DNA from: Pelomonas cellulosilytica
Lineage (GTDB): Bacteria; Pseudomonadota; Gammaproteobacteria; Burkholderiales; Burkholderiaceae_C
Assembly: GCF_021353265.1 (NCBI RefSeq)
Contig: NZ_JAJTWU010000002.1
Location: forward strand, 620,001-684,000
Direction of reading: 5' to 3'
DNA length: 64,000 nucleotides
Shown here: positions 44,196-53,003 of the stretch, in pieces
Numbering within the stretch: the first letter of the stretch is position 1
Layout: every line of letters starts with the position of its first letter
Program-made: the position numbers and the translations under genes
The notes under the pieces: model-generated
What the model saw: only the letters and a program-made list of their open reading frames with translations
Database searches by the model: none
Told to the model about the DNA's origin: nothing

Positions 44196-45722
44196 TCAGC
44201 CCAGCCGCACCGGCACAAAGATCTGCTGACCGTCGCGCGCGACGAGCAGCGCCACCTGCTTGGGCTTGTCCTTCATGACGTCGCGCACCTGGTCGATGTC
44301 GTTGACCGGCTTGCCGTTCAAGGCCAGCAGCACGTCGCCCGGCTGCACGCCGGCCAGTTGCGCGGGGCCGCCGACGCGTTCGATGAGCAGACCGTGGTCC
44401 AGGCCGGAGCCGCGCAGCTCCTGCTTCTCCAGCGGGCGCAGCGCCAGGCCCAGTTGGCCGCCCTCGGGCGCGGCGGCGGCCTGCTCGGCGTCCTTGTCGG
44501 CGCGGCCCAGCGCCACGGTTTCGCTGTGGCGGTTCTTGTCGCGCCACAGGTCCAGCCTGATCTTGTCGCCCGGGCGTGCCAGGCCCACGCGGCTGGACAC
44601 GTCGCCCGCCACTCGCACCGGCTCGCCGTCGATGCCGGTGATGACGTCGCCCGCCTTGAGGCCCGCCTTGGCCGCGGCGCTGCCGGGCTGAACGCTGGAG
44701 ACGAGGGCGCCGTCCGGTGCTTCCAGGCCGAAGGACGCGGCCAGGGGCGCGGACAGGTCCTGCAGCGTGACGCCCAGCCGTGCGTGCTCCACCTTGCCGT
44801 GGGCGACGATCTGCTCCTTCACCTTCAGCGCCACGTCGACCGGGATGGAGAACGCCAGGCCTTGGAAGCCGCCGCTCTGCGAGTAGATCTGTGCATTCAC
44901 GCCGACCACGCGGCCGGCCGCGTCGAACAGCGGGCCTCCCGAGTTGCCGGGGTTCACGGCCGCGTCGGTCTGGATGAAGGGCACGACGCTGTCTCCCGGC
45001 AGGCTGCGGCCCTTCGCGCTGACGATGCCTTGTGTGGCCGTCTGCTCGAAGCCGAACGGCGCGCCGATGGCCAGCACGTAGTCGCCCACCTGCACCTGTT
45101 TCGGGTCGCCCAGCTGCACCGTGGGCAGGCCCTTGGCGTCGACTTTCAGCACGGCGATGTCGGTGGCCGGGTCGCTGCCCAGCACCTGGGCCGAGAACTC
45201 GCGACGGTCGTTGAGCTTGACGGTCACCTGCTTGGCGTCGCGCACGACGTGGGCGTTGGTCAGGATCAGGCCGTCGGTGCTGATGATGAAGCCCGAGCCC
45301 TGGCCGCGGAACGGCTGGGCGCCCGGGTTCATCTGTTGCGGCATGCGCAGGCCCGGGATGCCGCGGAAGAAGCGGAAGAACGGGTCGTCGTCGTCCGCGC
45401 CGGGGCCTTGCATGACGGCTGGCCCGTCCACCTTGTGCAGGCCGGCGACGGTGATGCCCACCACCGCCGGACCCTGCGTCTGCACGATGGCGCGGTAGTT
45501 GGGCAGTTGGGCCGGCGGCATGGCCAAGGCCGGCGTGGCCACGGTCGCCGCCGTGGCGGTCGCGCCGACGCTTGCCGTGTCGCCGGCTGGCGCGGCGACG
45601 AGGGGCTTGTCCTTGAACAGGCCAGGCACCGTCCAGCCCGAAGCGGTGGTGCTCAGCGTCACGCCTGCGCCCAGCAGGGCGGCAGCGGCCGCAGTCAACG
45701 TCAACTTGGCAGTCTGGGTCAT
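44196..45722 (-). CDS. periplasmic serine protease Do-like (HtrA/DegP family)
   Basis: 508 residues from the ATG at 45722. A signal or anchor helix at 5-25, then a trypsin-like domain with His158 (TNAHVV), Asp188 (TDIAVL) and Ser261 (NPGNSGGP), then two PDZ domains (about 310-400 and 425-505). A linker rich in Asp and Phe at 108-122 is in the position of the LA loop. It degrades or refolds damaged envelope proteins. Divergent from the first chemoreceptor gene across 279 bp, where its promoter must lie. Confidence 0.93.
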   Translation of the reverse strand: MTQTAKLTLTAAAAALLGAGVTLSTTASGWTVPGLFKDKPLVAAPAGDTASVGATATAATVATPALAMPPAQLPNYRAIVQTQGPAVVGITVAGLHKVDGPAVMQGPGADDDDPFFRFFRGIPGLRMPQQMNPGAQPFRGQGSGFIISTDGLILTNAHVVRDAKQVTVKLNDRREFSAQVLGSDPATDIAVLKVDAKGLPTVQLGDPKQVQVGDYVLAIGAPFGFEQTATQGIVSAKGRSLPGDSVVPFIQTDAAVNPGNSGGPLFDAAGRVVGVNAQIYSQSGGFQGLAFSIPVDVALKVKEQIVAHGKVEHARLGVTLQDLSAPLAASFGLEAPDGALVSSVQPGSAAAKAGLKAGDVITGIDGEPVRVAGDVSSRVGLARPGDKIRLDLWRDKNRHSETVALGRADKDAEQAAAAPEGGQLGLALRPLEKQELRGSGLDHGLLIERVGGPAQLAGVQPGDVLLALNGKPVNDIDQVRDVMKDKPKQVALLVARDGQQIFVPVRLG

Positions 45723-46001
45723 GAAGTTCTCCTCAGCCGGCTGCGGTGCAGCCGTTGAGGCGGACTCTAGAAACGGCCGGTGAGGGCTGCATGAGGCCAA
45801 GGTGAGGCGAGGGTTAAGGCGCTGCCTTGCACCGGCCGCCATGGAGAGACGCGAACTAATGCGCCGCGGAAGCGGCTTCCGGTGCATGGCACTTGAATTG
45901 ATAAATTTGCGAGGTGAAACTAGGCGTAATCAGAACTTCCGGCGCTTGCGCTGCCGCCGGCCATTTCTCACTGCGGCGCTCAACTTCAGGGATCGGACAT
46001 C

Positions 46002-47735
46002 ATGTTCAACCACCTCAGGATCGGGGCGCGGCTCGCCTTGGGTTTTGCGCTGCTGCTGCTGCTGTGCACCATCGCGGGTCTCGGCATGTACCAGTCGTCA
46101 CGACTCAACGCCAATGCGATCGATTTGGCAGACAACTGGTTGCCCAGCGTTCGGTCGTTAGGCGATCTGCGCGCGAAGGTCAACGGGTTGAGGCGTGCCT
46201 CGATGCGCCATGTGCTGGAGGAAAGCGATGCGGGCAAGGCGACACAGCTTGCCACCCACGACCAACTGCTGAACAAAGATATTCCGGCTGTGCTCGCCGA
46301 GTATGAAAAGCTGGTGTCCTCTGCTGAGGAGGCGGCGTTGCTCGAACAGATCAAGACGCTGTGGGCGGCGCACCTGAAAGATGACAAGCAGCTCATCGCG
46401 CTGTCTAGTGGTGGCGTTGAGCACTTCGCAGAGGCGCGCAGCTACTCGACTCATCAAGCCTCAACATCCTTTTCCGCGCTCCTCAAGGCGATCGAGCAGG
46501 ATGTTGAACTGAATGTGAAGGGGGCCGTCGCAAGCGGAGACGCGGCAGCGGCTACTTATCGCTCGGTGCTCTGGGTCAATGCGGTGGCCATCGCCATCGC
46601 TCTGCTCAGCGGCATTGCGCTTGCGGTGGTCATCTCGCGCAGCATCGTCCGGCCGCTGCATGAGGCCGTGGGGGTGGCCAAGGCCGTGGCTGGCGGTGAC
46701 CTCACGTCCGCCATCCACGTACAGGGCAAGGACGAAACCGCCGATCTGCTCGGCGCGCTGGGCGACATGAACGACAACCTTGCCCGCATCGTCGGCCAGG
46801 TGCGCAACAGCAGCGAGAACATCGCCACCGGCTCGGCCCAAATTGCCACCGGCAACCAGGACCTGAGCCAGCGCACCGAAGAGCAGGCGAGCAACCTGCA
46901 GCAGACGGCGGCGTCGATGGAAGAGATGGCCGGCACCGTGCGGCACAACGCCGACACGACGCAGCAGGCCAGCGCACTGGCCCAGCAGGCCTCGGCCGCG
47001 GCGGTGAAGGGAGGCGAGGCCGTCGGTGCTGTCGTCAGCACGATGCAGGACATCTCCGCCGCGCCGCGCAAGATCGTCGACATCATCGGTGTCATCGACG
47101 GCATCGCGTTCCAGACCAACATCCTTGCGCTGAACGCAGCGGTGGAGGCGGCGCGCGCCGGCGAACAGGGCCGCGGCTTCGCCGTCGTGGCCAGCGAGGT
47201 GCGCAGCTTGGCCGGCCGATCGGCCGATGCGGCCAAGGAGATCAAGTCGCTGATCAGCGCCAGCGTCGAGAAGGTCGAAATGGGCACGCGCCAGGTGGAT
47301 GAAGCTGGCAGCTCAATGACCGACATCGTCACCCAGGTGCAGGGCGTCAACCAGCTCATCTCTGAGATCGCCAACGCGACGGCCGAGCAGTCCAAGGGCA
47401 TCAGCCAGGTGGGCGAAGCCGTGAACCAGCTCGACCAGGTGACGCAGCAGAACGCCGCCCTGGTGGAAGAAAGCGCCGCCGCGGCAGATAGCCTGAAGCA
47501 CCAGGCCGCCGCGCTGGCAGAGGCCGTGCGCGTCTTCAAGCTGGCTGATCAGCGGGCTGTCGCGCCTGCCGCGCCGGTGGTGCGCAAGGCCCTCCTCGCG
47601 CCGTTGCCCGTCCGCAAGCCTGGCGGGGCGCTAAAGGCCGCCAGCACCGCGAAGGCTGCACCGGCTCGTCCAGCTCAGGCAAAACCGGCTGGTGCACTCG
47701 CACTGGCGGGCTCCGACAACTGGGAATCCTTCTGA
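46002..47735 (+). CDS. methyl-accepting chemotaxis protein 1
   Basis: 577 residues. Helix at 8-28, a four-helix-bundle sensor ([15 protein letters not shown] region), a second helix near 190-212, HAMP and a long signalling coiled coil. The hairpin tip contains [21 protein letters not shown]. The C-terminal pentapeptide NWESF matches the CheR/CheB docking motif NWETF. Residue 355 is Pro where the paralogue has Ser (ISAAPRK against ISAASRK). The signalling part is almost identical to the second receptor at DNA level. Ligand unknown. Confidence 0.93.
   Translation: MFNHLRIGARLALGFALLLLLCTIAGLGMYQSSRLNANAIDLADNWLPSVRSLGDLRAKVNGLRRASMRHVLEESDAGKATQLATHDQLLNKDIPAVLAEYEKLVSSAEEAALLEQIKTLWAAHLKDDKQLIALSSGGVEHFAEARSYSTHQASTSFSALLKAIEQDVELNVKGAVASGDAAAATYRSVLWVNAVAIAIALLSGIALAVVISRSIVRPLHEAVGVAKAVAGGDLTSAIHVQGKDETADLLGALGDMNDNLARIVGQVRNSSENIATGSAQIATGNQDLSQRTEEQASNLQQTAASMEEMAGTVRHNADTTQQASALAQQASAAAVKGGEAVGAVVSTMQDISAAPRKIVDIIGVIDGIAFQTNILALNAAVEAARAGEQGRGFAVVASEVRSLAGRSADAAKEIKSLISASVEKVEMGTRQVDEAGSSMTDIVTQVQGVNQLISEIANATAEQSKGISQVGEAVNQLDQVTQQNAALVEESAAAADSLKHQAAALAEAVRVFKLADQRAVAPAAPVVRKALLAPLPVRKPGGALKAASTAKAAPARPAQAKPAGALALAGSDNWESF
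46755..47578 (+). repeat. direct repeat copy A: chemoreceptor signalling region
   Basis: This 824-bp stretch aligns without gaps to 48741-49564 at a constant offset of 1986 bp and is near-identical by eye, while the sensor regions upstream of each copy differ much more. The boundaries are where similarity falls off after the HAMP segment and after the CCGGT near 47578. Confidence 0.75.
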
Positions 47736-47780
47736 GCCCCAGCCCTTCGTCGTCTCACCCTTCCTTCAGCGCTGTGGGAG

Positions 47781-47804
47781 CAGGCTCGATTCTCAGCGAG
47801 CCTG
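47781..47804 (+). promoter_or_regulatory. stem-loop after chemoreceptor 1
   Basis: CAGGCTCG at 47781-47788 and CGAGCCTG at 47797-47804 are perfect 8-bp arms around 8 nt, 46 bp after the gene stop. No T-run follows, so it is either a rho-dependent or processing signal, or a weak terminator. Confidence 0.4.
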
Positions 47805-47860
47805 ACTGCTGCCTGTCGGCGGCCCGTCCTGGAGGTCGGCGTTGTGAACTACTCCGCCGC

Positions 47861-47950
47861 CCTGGTGTTAACCCGATGTTGTGCTCTTGATTTGACGCAT
47901 CTTCTATCGAAGAATTCGAAAATATCAAATCAAACGTTTGCAGATTCGCC
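47861..47950 (+). promoter_or_regulatory. AT-rich upstream region of chemoreceptor 2
   Basis: This stretch is markedly more AT-rich than the rest of the window. It holds TTGATTTGAC at 47887-47896, a GAATTC and the palindrome CAAACGTTTG at 47931-47940, 45 bp upstream of the start. A promoter probably lies here, but I cannot pick out clear -35 and -10 boxes, nor a convincing sigma28 site. Confidence 0.4.
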
Positions 47951-47984
47951 CAGCGCTTCTGTGAATCCTTTTAAGGACGACATC

Positions 47985-49709
47985 ATGTTTAACCAACTCA
48001 GGATCGGCGCGCGACTCGCCTTGGGTTTCGGGACCCTGTTGCTGTTGCTCAGTGCAGTTGCCGGCTTCGGCATGTACCAGACCTCGAACATCAACAACAA
48101 CGTGCTCGATCTCTCTGACAACTGGGTGCCGAGCATCAAGACACTCGGCGACCTGCGTGCACGGGCCAATCGACTGCGCCGGGCCACGATCAACCACCTA
48201 CTGGCGGACACGCCAGAGGGCAAGGCGGCGCAGGCCGCCATCCACGACAAGCTGGTGCAAAAAGACTGGCCCGAGATCATGGCCGCTTACGAGAAGCTGG
48301 TGTCCTCTGCCGAGGAAGCCGCGCTGCTGGAGCAGATGAAGACGTTGTGGGCCGATCACCTGAAGGATGACCTGCGTCTGATCGAACTCTCCAACGGCGG
48401 CGATGCCACCTTCGTCGAAGCCCGCAAGCTCGCAACCGGTGCTTCTGCTGCGTCGTTCACGAAGCTGTTGAAGGTCATCGAGCAGGACGTCGAGCTCAAC
48501 AACAAGGGGGCGGCCTCCAGCGGCGAAGCCGCGGCCGTCAACTACCGCTCGGTCATGCAGAGCAACGTCGTGGCGATCGTCGTGGTGCTGCTGACAGGCG
48601 TCGTGCTGGCGATCGTCATCTCGCGCAGCATCACGCGGCCGCTGCGGCAGGCCGTCGATGTGGCCAAGGCAGTGGCTGCCGGGGACCTGACGTCTTCTGT
48701 CAAGGTGCAGGGGCGCGACGAAACGGCTGAACTGCTCAGCGCGCTGGGCGACATGAACGACAACCTTGCCCGCATCGTCGGCCAGGTGCGCAACAGCAGC
48801 GAGAACATCGCCACCGGCTCGGCCGAGATTGCCACTGGCAACCAGGACCTGAGCCAGCGCACGGAGGAGCAGGCCAGCAACCTGCAGCAGACGGCCGCGT
48901 CGATGGAGGAGATGGCCGGCACCGTGCGGCACAACGCCGACACGACACAGCAGGCTACCAAGCTGGCCCAGCAGGCGTCGACCGCCGCGGTGAAGGGAGG
49001 CGAGGCCGTCGGTGCTGTCGTCAGCACGATGCAGGACATCTCCGCCGCGTCGCGCAAGATCGTCGACATCATCGGTGTCATCGATGGCATCGCGTTCCAG
49101 ACCAACATCCTTGCGCTGAACGCAGCGGTGGAGGCGGCGCGCGCCGGCGAACAGGGGCGCGGCTTCGCCGTCGTGGCCAGTGAAGTGCGCAGCCTCGCCG
49201 GCCGCTCTGCCGACGCGGCCAAGGAGATCAAGTCGCTGATCAGCGCCAGCGTCGAGAAGGTCGAGATGGGCACGCGCCGGGTGGATGAAGCCGGCAGCTC
49301 GATGACCGACATCGTCACGCAGGTGCAGGGCGTCAACCAGCTGATCGCGGAGATCGCGATTGCGACGGCCGAGCAGTCCAAGGGCATCAGCCAGGTGGGT
49401 GATGCGGTGAACCAGCTCGACCAGGTTACGCAGCAGAACGCCGCCCTGGTGGAAGAAAGCGCCGCCGCTGCCGACAGCCTGAAGCACCAGGCCGCCGCGC
49501 TGGCGGAGGCTGTGCGCGTGTTCAAGCTGGCTGATCAGCGGGCTGTCGCGCCTGCCGCGCCGGTCGCCGTCGTTGCGCCGGAGCCGGCACCCGCCGCCGC
49601 GCCGCGCTCAGCCGCCCGCGCCGCGCGGCCCGCGCGTGCAAGCGCGCCGCTGGTATCGCCCGTCGGCGGGCTCGCACTGGCCGGCGCGGACCATTGGGAA
49701 TCCTTCTGA
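47985..49709 (+). CDS. methyl-accepting chemotaxis protein 2
   Basis: 574 residues from the ATG at 47985; the frame is open back to 47844, but the first membrane helix and the [11 protein letters not shown] start match receptor 1 only from 47985. Same plan as its paralogue: four-helix-bundle sensor, HAMP, signalling helix pair and C-terminal pentapeptide HWESF (His in place of Asn). The sensor domain differs clearly from receptor 1, so it should bind a different ligand. The cheW gene follows 47 bp later. Confidence 0.93.
   Translation: MFNQLRIGARLALGFGTLLLLLSAVAGFGMYQTSNINNNVLDLSDNWVPSIKTLGDLRARANRLRRATINHLLADTPEGKAAQAAIHDKLVQKDWPEIMAAYEKLVSSAEEAALLEQMKTLWADHLKDDLRLIELSNGGDATFVEARKLATGASAASFTKLLKVIEQDVELNNKGAASSGEAAAVNYRSVMQSNVVAIVVVLLTGVVLAIVISRSITRPLRQAVDVAKAVAAGDLTSSVKVQGRDETAELLSALGDMNDNLARIVGQVRNSSENIATGSAEIATGNQDLSQRTEEQASNLQQTAASMEEMAGTVRHNADTTQQATKLAQQASTAAVKGGEAVGAVVSTMQDISAASRKIVDIIGVIDGIAFQTNILALNAAVEAARAGEQGRGFAVVASEVRSLAGRSADAAKEIKSLISASVEKVEMGTRRVDEAGSSMTDIVTQVQGVNQLIAEIAIATAEQSKGISQVGDAVNQLDQVTQQNAALVEESAAAADSLKHQAAALAEAVRVFKLADQRAVAPAAPVAVVAPEPAPAAAPRSAARAARPARASAPLVSPVGGLALAGADHWESF
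48741..49564 (+). repeat. direct repeat copy B: chemoreceptor signalling region
   Basis: Second copy of the 824-bp region described at 46755-47578, same orientation, 1986 bp away. The absence of indels over this length, against the divergent sensor parts, points to recent duplication with sensor divergence or to gene conversion. Confidence 0.75.
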
Positions 49710-49756
49710 ACCGTCGCCCGGCTCACCCCTTATTTCGCCCAATACAAGGAAGCGAC

Positions 49757-50305
49757 ATGACTGCGCTCATCACCCAGACTTCATCCCTCACCCAGCCCGC
49801 TGTGGCCCAGGACCTGATACCCCTGACGCGCGCCAACATGGCGCTGCCCAGCGAATTTCTAAGCTTCCGGCTAGGCCGCGAGGAATACGGCATCGACATC
49901 CTGCGCGTGCAGGAGATCCGCCGTTACGTCGAACCCACGCGCATCGCCAACGCACCGGCGTTCATCCGTGGTGTCATCAACCTGCGCGGCGTCATCGTCC
50001 CCATCGTCGACCTGCGCCTGAAGCTCTCGTGCAACGCTGAGTACACCGAGTTCACGGTCGTCATCGTGCTGAACCTGGGAGCGCGCATCATCGGCATCGT
50101 CGTGGACGCGGTATCCGACGTCGTCGCGCTGGACGCGGCCGACATCAAACCCGCGCCTTCCATGAGCGCCGCCGTCGACGCGGGCTTCATCCTCGGCATC
50201 AGCAGCATCCGCCATGGTGACGACGAGCGCATGCTCATCCTGGCCGACATCGACACCCTGATGGCCGGCATGGGGCTGGGGCTCGCTGACGCGACACTGC
50301 ATTGA
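49757..50305 (+). CDS. cheW: chemotaxis coupling protein CheW
   Basis: 182 residues from the ATG at 49757, behind AAGGAAG. FRLGREEYGIDILRVQEI, NLRGVIVPIVDLRLKL and ARIIGIVVDAVSDVV are family strands. It couples receptors to the kinase CheA. The N-terminal 35 residues are a polar extension not usual in E. coli CheW. No cheA lies in the window, so this receptor-receptor-cheW set serves a kinase elsewhere. Confidence 0.93.
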   Translation: MTALITQTSSLTQPAVAQDLIPLTRANMALPSEFLSFRLGREEYGIDILRVQEIRRYVEPTRIANAPAFIRGVINLRGVIVPIVDLRLKLSCNAEYTEFTVVIVLNLGARIIGIVVDAVSDVVALDAADIKPAPSMSAAVDAGFILGISSIRHGDDERMLILADIDTLMAGMGLGLADATLH

Positions 50306-50320
50306 GACAGCCGCGGGCCG

Positions 50321-51640
50321 CTACCAGCCTGCGTCAGCCCACATCAGCTCGGCCCGCAGCCCGCCCAGCGGCGAGTCCGCCAGCGACACGCTGGCGCCAT
50401 GCTGGCGCGCCGCTGCGCGCACGATGGCCAGGCCCAGGCCGCTGCCTTCCACCGTCATGTCCTCTCCGCGCTGGAAGCGGTCGAATACGCGTTCGCGCAG
50501 CGCTGGCGGAATGCCGGGGCCATCGTCGTCCACGCGCAGCAGCGGCGCACCGCCGCGGCCGCGCAATGCGCTCACCTGGACCGTTCGGGCACCGTACTTG
50601 ACGGCGTTGTCGACGAGGTTGCGCAGCGCGCTGCGCAGGGCCTGCGGGTTGCCGCTGACCGGCAGCGGGTCGGGGGCCGTGAGCGTCAACACCACGCCGG
50701 CGCGCTCGGCCAGCGGCTGCACGTCGGCGAGCGCCTGGCGGGCGAGCTCGGCCAGATCCAGCGGCAACCTGGTGGCTTCCGCGCCGGGCTCGGCACGGGC
50801 CAGCGCCAGCAACTGCTCGACGAGGTGCACGGCGCGGTCGATGCCGCCACGCAACCGGGCGATGCCTTCCTCCTGCTGCGGGCCCGGCGCCGAATCGCGC
50901 AGCAGGCCCAGCTGCAGCTTCAGCGCCGTCAGCGGTGAGCGCAGCTCATGCGCTGCGTCGGCGACAAAGCTCCGCTGCGCCTCGAACGCCTCGGCCAGCC
51001 GCGCCAGCAAGCCGTTGAAGGCATCCACCAGCGGCGCCACCTCGCCCGGCAGGTCGGCGGTGGGAAGCGGGTCCATCGCGTTGGCGCCGCCGGCCTGCGC
51101 GGCGCGCGTGACACGGGCCAGCGGCGCCAGCGACACGCCCAGCAGCCACCACACGGCCGCGGCCACCAGCGGCAGCGCTACGGCCACCGGCACGATGCTG
51201 CGCAGCGCCGCCAGCGCCGCCAGCCGCTGACGCACGCTTAGCGGCTGCGCCACCTGCACGACGCGCAGCGGCGTGGCCGCACCGAACACTCGCCAGTCCT
51301 GACCGCCCAGCCGCAGGTTGGAGAAGCCCAGCACCGCGCGCGGCGGCAGCGGCTCGGTCATGCCCTGCGGCCGGCTGGAGTACAGCTCCAGCCCTTGCAG
51401 CGACCAGATCTGCACGACGTAGTCGAAGCTCGGGTCGGCGAGCACGGCGGCTTCGTCACTGGCCACGCGGCCCTGGTCGCGCAGCGACAGCGCGGTCTGG
51501 CGTAGCTGGTAGTCGAACAGCTGGTCCGCCTCGGCGCGCACGCTCACATACGTGGCGCCGCCCACGGCAAGCGCCGTGACCGCACCGAGCAGGGCGAGCA
51601 GCGCGAAGAGTCGACCGCGCAGCGTTGTCAGCAGCTTCAC
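50321..51640 (-). CDS. sensor histidine kinase, QseC/TctE type
   Basis: 439 residues. Membrane helices at 10-30 and 150-170 enclose a periplasmic domain of about 115 residues. HAMP follows, then HisKA with His231 in DAAHELRSPL and an ATPase domain with NLVDNAVKYG, DDGPGI and GSGLGLAI. Ends 16 bp from cheW convergently. Its start overlaps the regulator gene's end by 4 bp (ATGA), so they form a pair. Metal, polyamine or envelope stress are possible signals. Confidence 0.92.
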   Translation of the reverse strand: MKLLTTLRGRLFALLALLGAVTALAVGGATYVSVRAEADQLFDYQLRQTALSLRDQGRVASDEAAVLADPSFDYVVQIWSLQGLELYSSRPQGMTEPLPPRAVLGFSNLRLGGQDWRVFGAATPLRVVQVAQPLSVRQRLAALAALRSIVPVAVALPLVAAAVWWLLGVSLAPLARVTRAAQAGGANAMDPLPTADLPGEVAPLVDAFNGLLARLAEAFEAQRSFVADAAHELRSPLTALKLQLGLLRDSAPGPQQEEGIARLRGGIDRAVHLVEQLLALARAEPGAEATRLPLDLAELARQALADVQPLAERAGVVLTLTAPDPLPVSGNPQALRSALRNLVDNAVKYGARTVQVSALRGRGGAPLLRVDDDGPGIPPALRERVFDRFQRGEDMTVEGSGLGLAIVRAAARQHGASVSLADSPLGGLRAELMWADAGW

Positions 51641-52311
51641 ATGCCGCCCTTTTCAGGACCGGCGTAGTAGCCCAAGCCGCGCACCGTGTGCAGCAGGTCG
51701 GCGCCCAGCTTCTTGCGCAGCTGGTGCATGTAGACGCTGATCGCGTTGCTCTCCAGCTCTTCGCCCCAGCCGTAAAGGCGGTCTTCCAGCTGCGCGCGCG
51801 ACACGATGGCGCCGGGCCGCTCCAGCAGCGCCTCCAGCAGCGCGAACTCGCGCGCCGACAGCAGGATCGGCCGCCCCGCGCGCGTGACCTCTCGCGTGGC
51901 CGGATCCAGCCGCAGGTCCGCCACGGCGAGGGCGGTGTCGGTGCGGCCGCCCATGCGACGCGTGACGGCGCGCAGCCGCGCCAGCAGCTCGTCCAGCTCG
52001 AAGGGCTTGACGAGGTAGTCGTCAGCCCCGGCGTCCAGCCCGGCGACCTTGTCGCTGAGCGCGTCGCGCGCCGTCAGCACGATGACGGGCGTGGCGTCGC
52101 CGCGCGCGCGCAGCGACCGCAGCACGTCCACGCCGTTCTTCTTGGGCAGGCCCAGGTCCAGCAGCACGGCGTCGAAGCGCTCGCCGCTGGCCAGCACGGT
52201 GTCGGCGGCCTGGCCGTCGCGCACCCAGTCGGCTGCGAAGCCCTGGCGGCGCAGCGCCTCGCGCAGGCTCTCGCCGATCATCGAGTCGTCTTCCACGAGC
52301 AGCAGTCGCAT
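51637..52311 (-). CDS. OmpR/PhoB-type response regulator
   Basis: 224 residues. Receiver with Glu-Asp-Asp near residue 7-9, Asp52 in LLDLGLPKKNG and the VKPFELDEL region; C-terminal winged helix ending HTVRGLGYYAG. It is the partner of the adjacent kinase and presumably controls the same locus. The gene starts 13 bp downstream of the isochorismatase-like gene on the same strand. Confidence 0.93.
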   Translation of the reverse strand: MRLLLVEDDSMIGESLREALRRQGFAADWVRDGQAADTVLASGERFDAVLLDLGLPKKNGVDVLRSLRARGDATPVIVLTARDALSDKVAGLDAGADDYLVKPFELDELLARLRAVTRRMGGRTDTALAVADLRLDPATREVTRAGRPILLSAREFALLEALLERPGAIVSRAQLEDRLYGWGEELESNAISVYMHQLRKKLGADLLHTVRGLGYYAGPEKGGM

Positions 52312-52324
52312 GGCGGAACGAGCC

Positions 52325-52870
52325 CTAGGACAGCAGCGCGAGAGCCGCGCCGGTGTCGACGATCGACGCGTACTCGCCCTGCAGATTGGCCAGCGCCATC
52401 TGGTGAACTTCCTCGGCCGCGTGGCGGACGCCGCGCAGGTCGGTCTGGTCGAACGTGAAGCAGGCGTCCGACACGACGCGGGTGCAAAAGCCGAGGTTGC
52501 CGGCGCTGCGCGCGGTGGCTTCCACCGAGTTGTTGGTGCTGACGCCGCAGACGACCAGCTCGCGCAGGCCGCGGGCGTGCAGCCAGCGTTCCAGACCGCT
52601 GTGCGTGAAGGCGTCGGTCACATGCTTGTCGACGACGTGCTCGTCGTCGCGCGGTGCCAGCGCGGGTTGGAACTCGGCGCCGGGCTGACCCGGCCAGAAC
52701 GGCGAACCGGGCGTGCGCGACAGGTGGCGCACGTGCACGACCGGCTCGCCGGCGCGCCGCCAGGCGTCCAGCAGGCGCGCGATGCGGGCCTCGGCGTCGA
52801 GGTTGTTGCGCACGTCGGCCTGGGGCCAGGTCATGCCGACCTGCATGTCGATGATGAGAAGCACGGGCAT
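52325..52870 (-). CDS. isochorismatase-like cysteine hydrolase
   Basis: 181 residues from the ATG at 52870. The catalytic triad of the family is complete: Asp8 in LLIIDMQ, Lys82 in VDKHVTDAF and Cys108 in VVCGVSTNNSV, with the expected cis-peptide residue before it. The family hydrolyses amides such as nicotinamide or N-carbamoyl compounds. Its substrate is not evident. First gene of a possible operon with the OmpR-type pair. Confidence 0.9.
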   Translation of the reverse strand: MPVLLIIDMQVGMTWPQADVRNNLDAEARIARLLDAWRRAGEPVVHVRHLSRTPGSPFWPGQPGAEFQPALAPRDDEHVVDKHVTDAFTHSGLERWLHARGLRELVVCGVSTNNSVEATARSAGNLGFCTRVVSDACFTFDQTDLRGVRHAAEEVHQMALANLQGEYASIVDTGAALALLS

Positions 52871-53003
52871 GTGGCAAGCGTAACGCGGCGGCGCCGCAGC
52901 CCCGGGGCCGTCACACGGCTGCCATGCGCGCGCCACAAACGCTGACCAAAATTTGCCGAACCGGCAGCGCCCCGGGCTGACGACGCAACCAAGGACACAG
53001 GAC

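Noticed and set aside
44358-45758. Long plus-strand frame opposite the Do-like protease
   Set aside because: The protease frame has the complete His-Asp-Ser triad and PDZ domains; the opposite frame is Arg/His/Gln-rich shadow.
47844-47984. N-terminal extension of chemoreceptor 2 from an upstream start
   Set aside because: Similarity to receptor 1 begins at 47985 with the same first residues, and the upstream part lies in the AT-rich promoter region.
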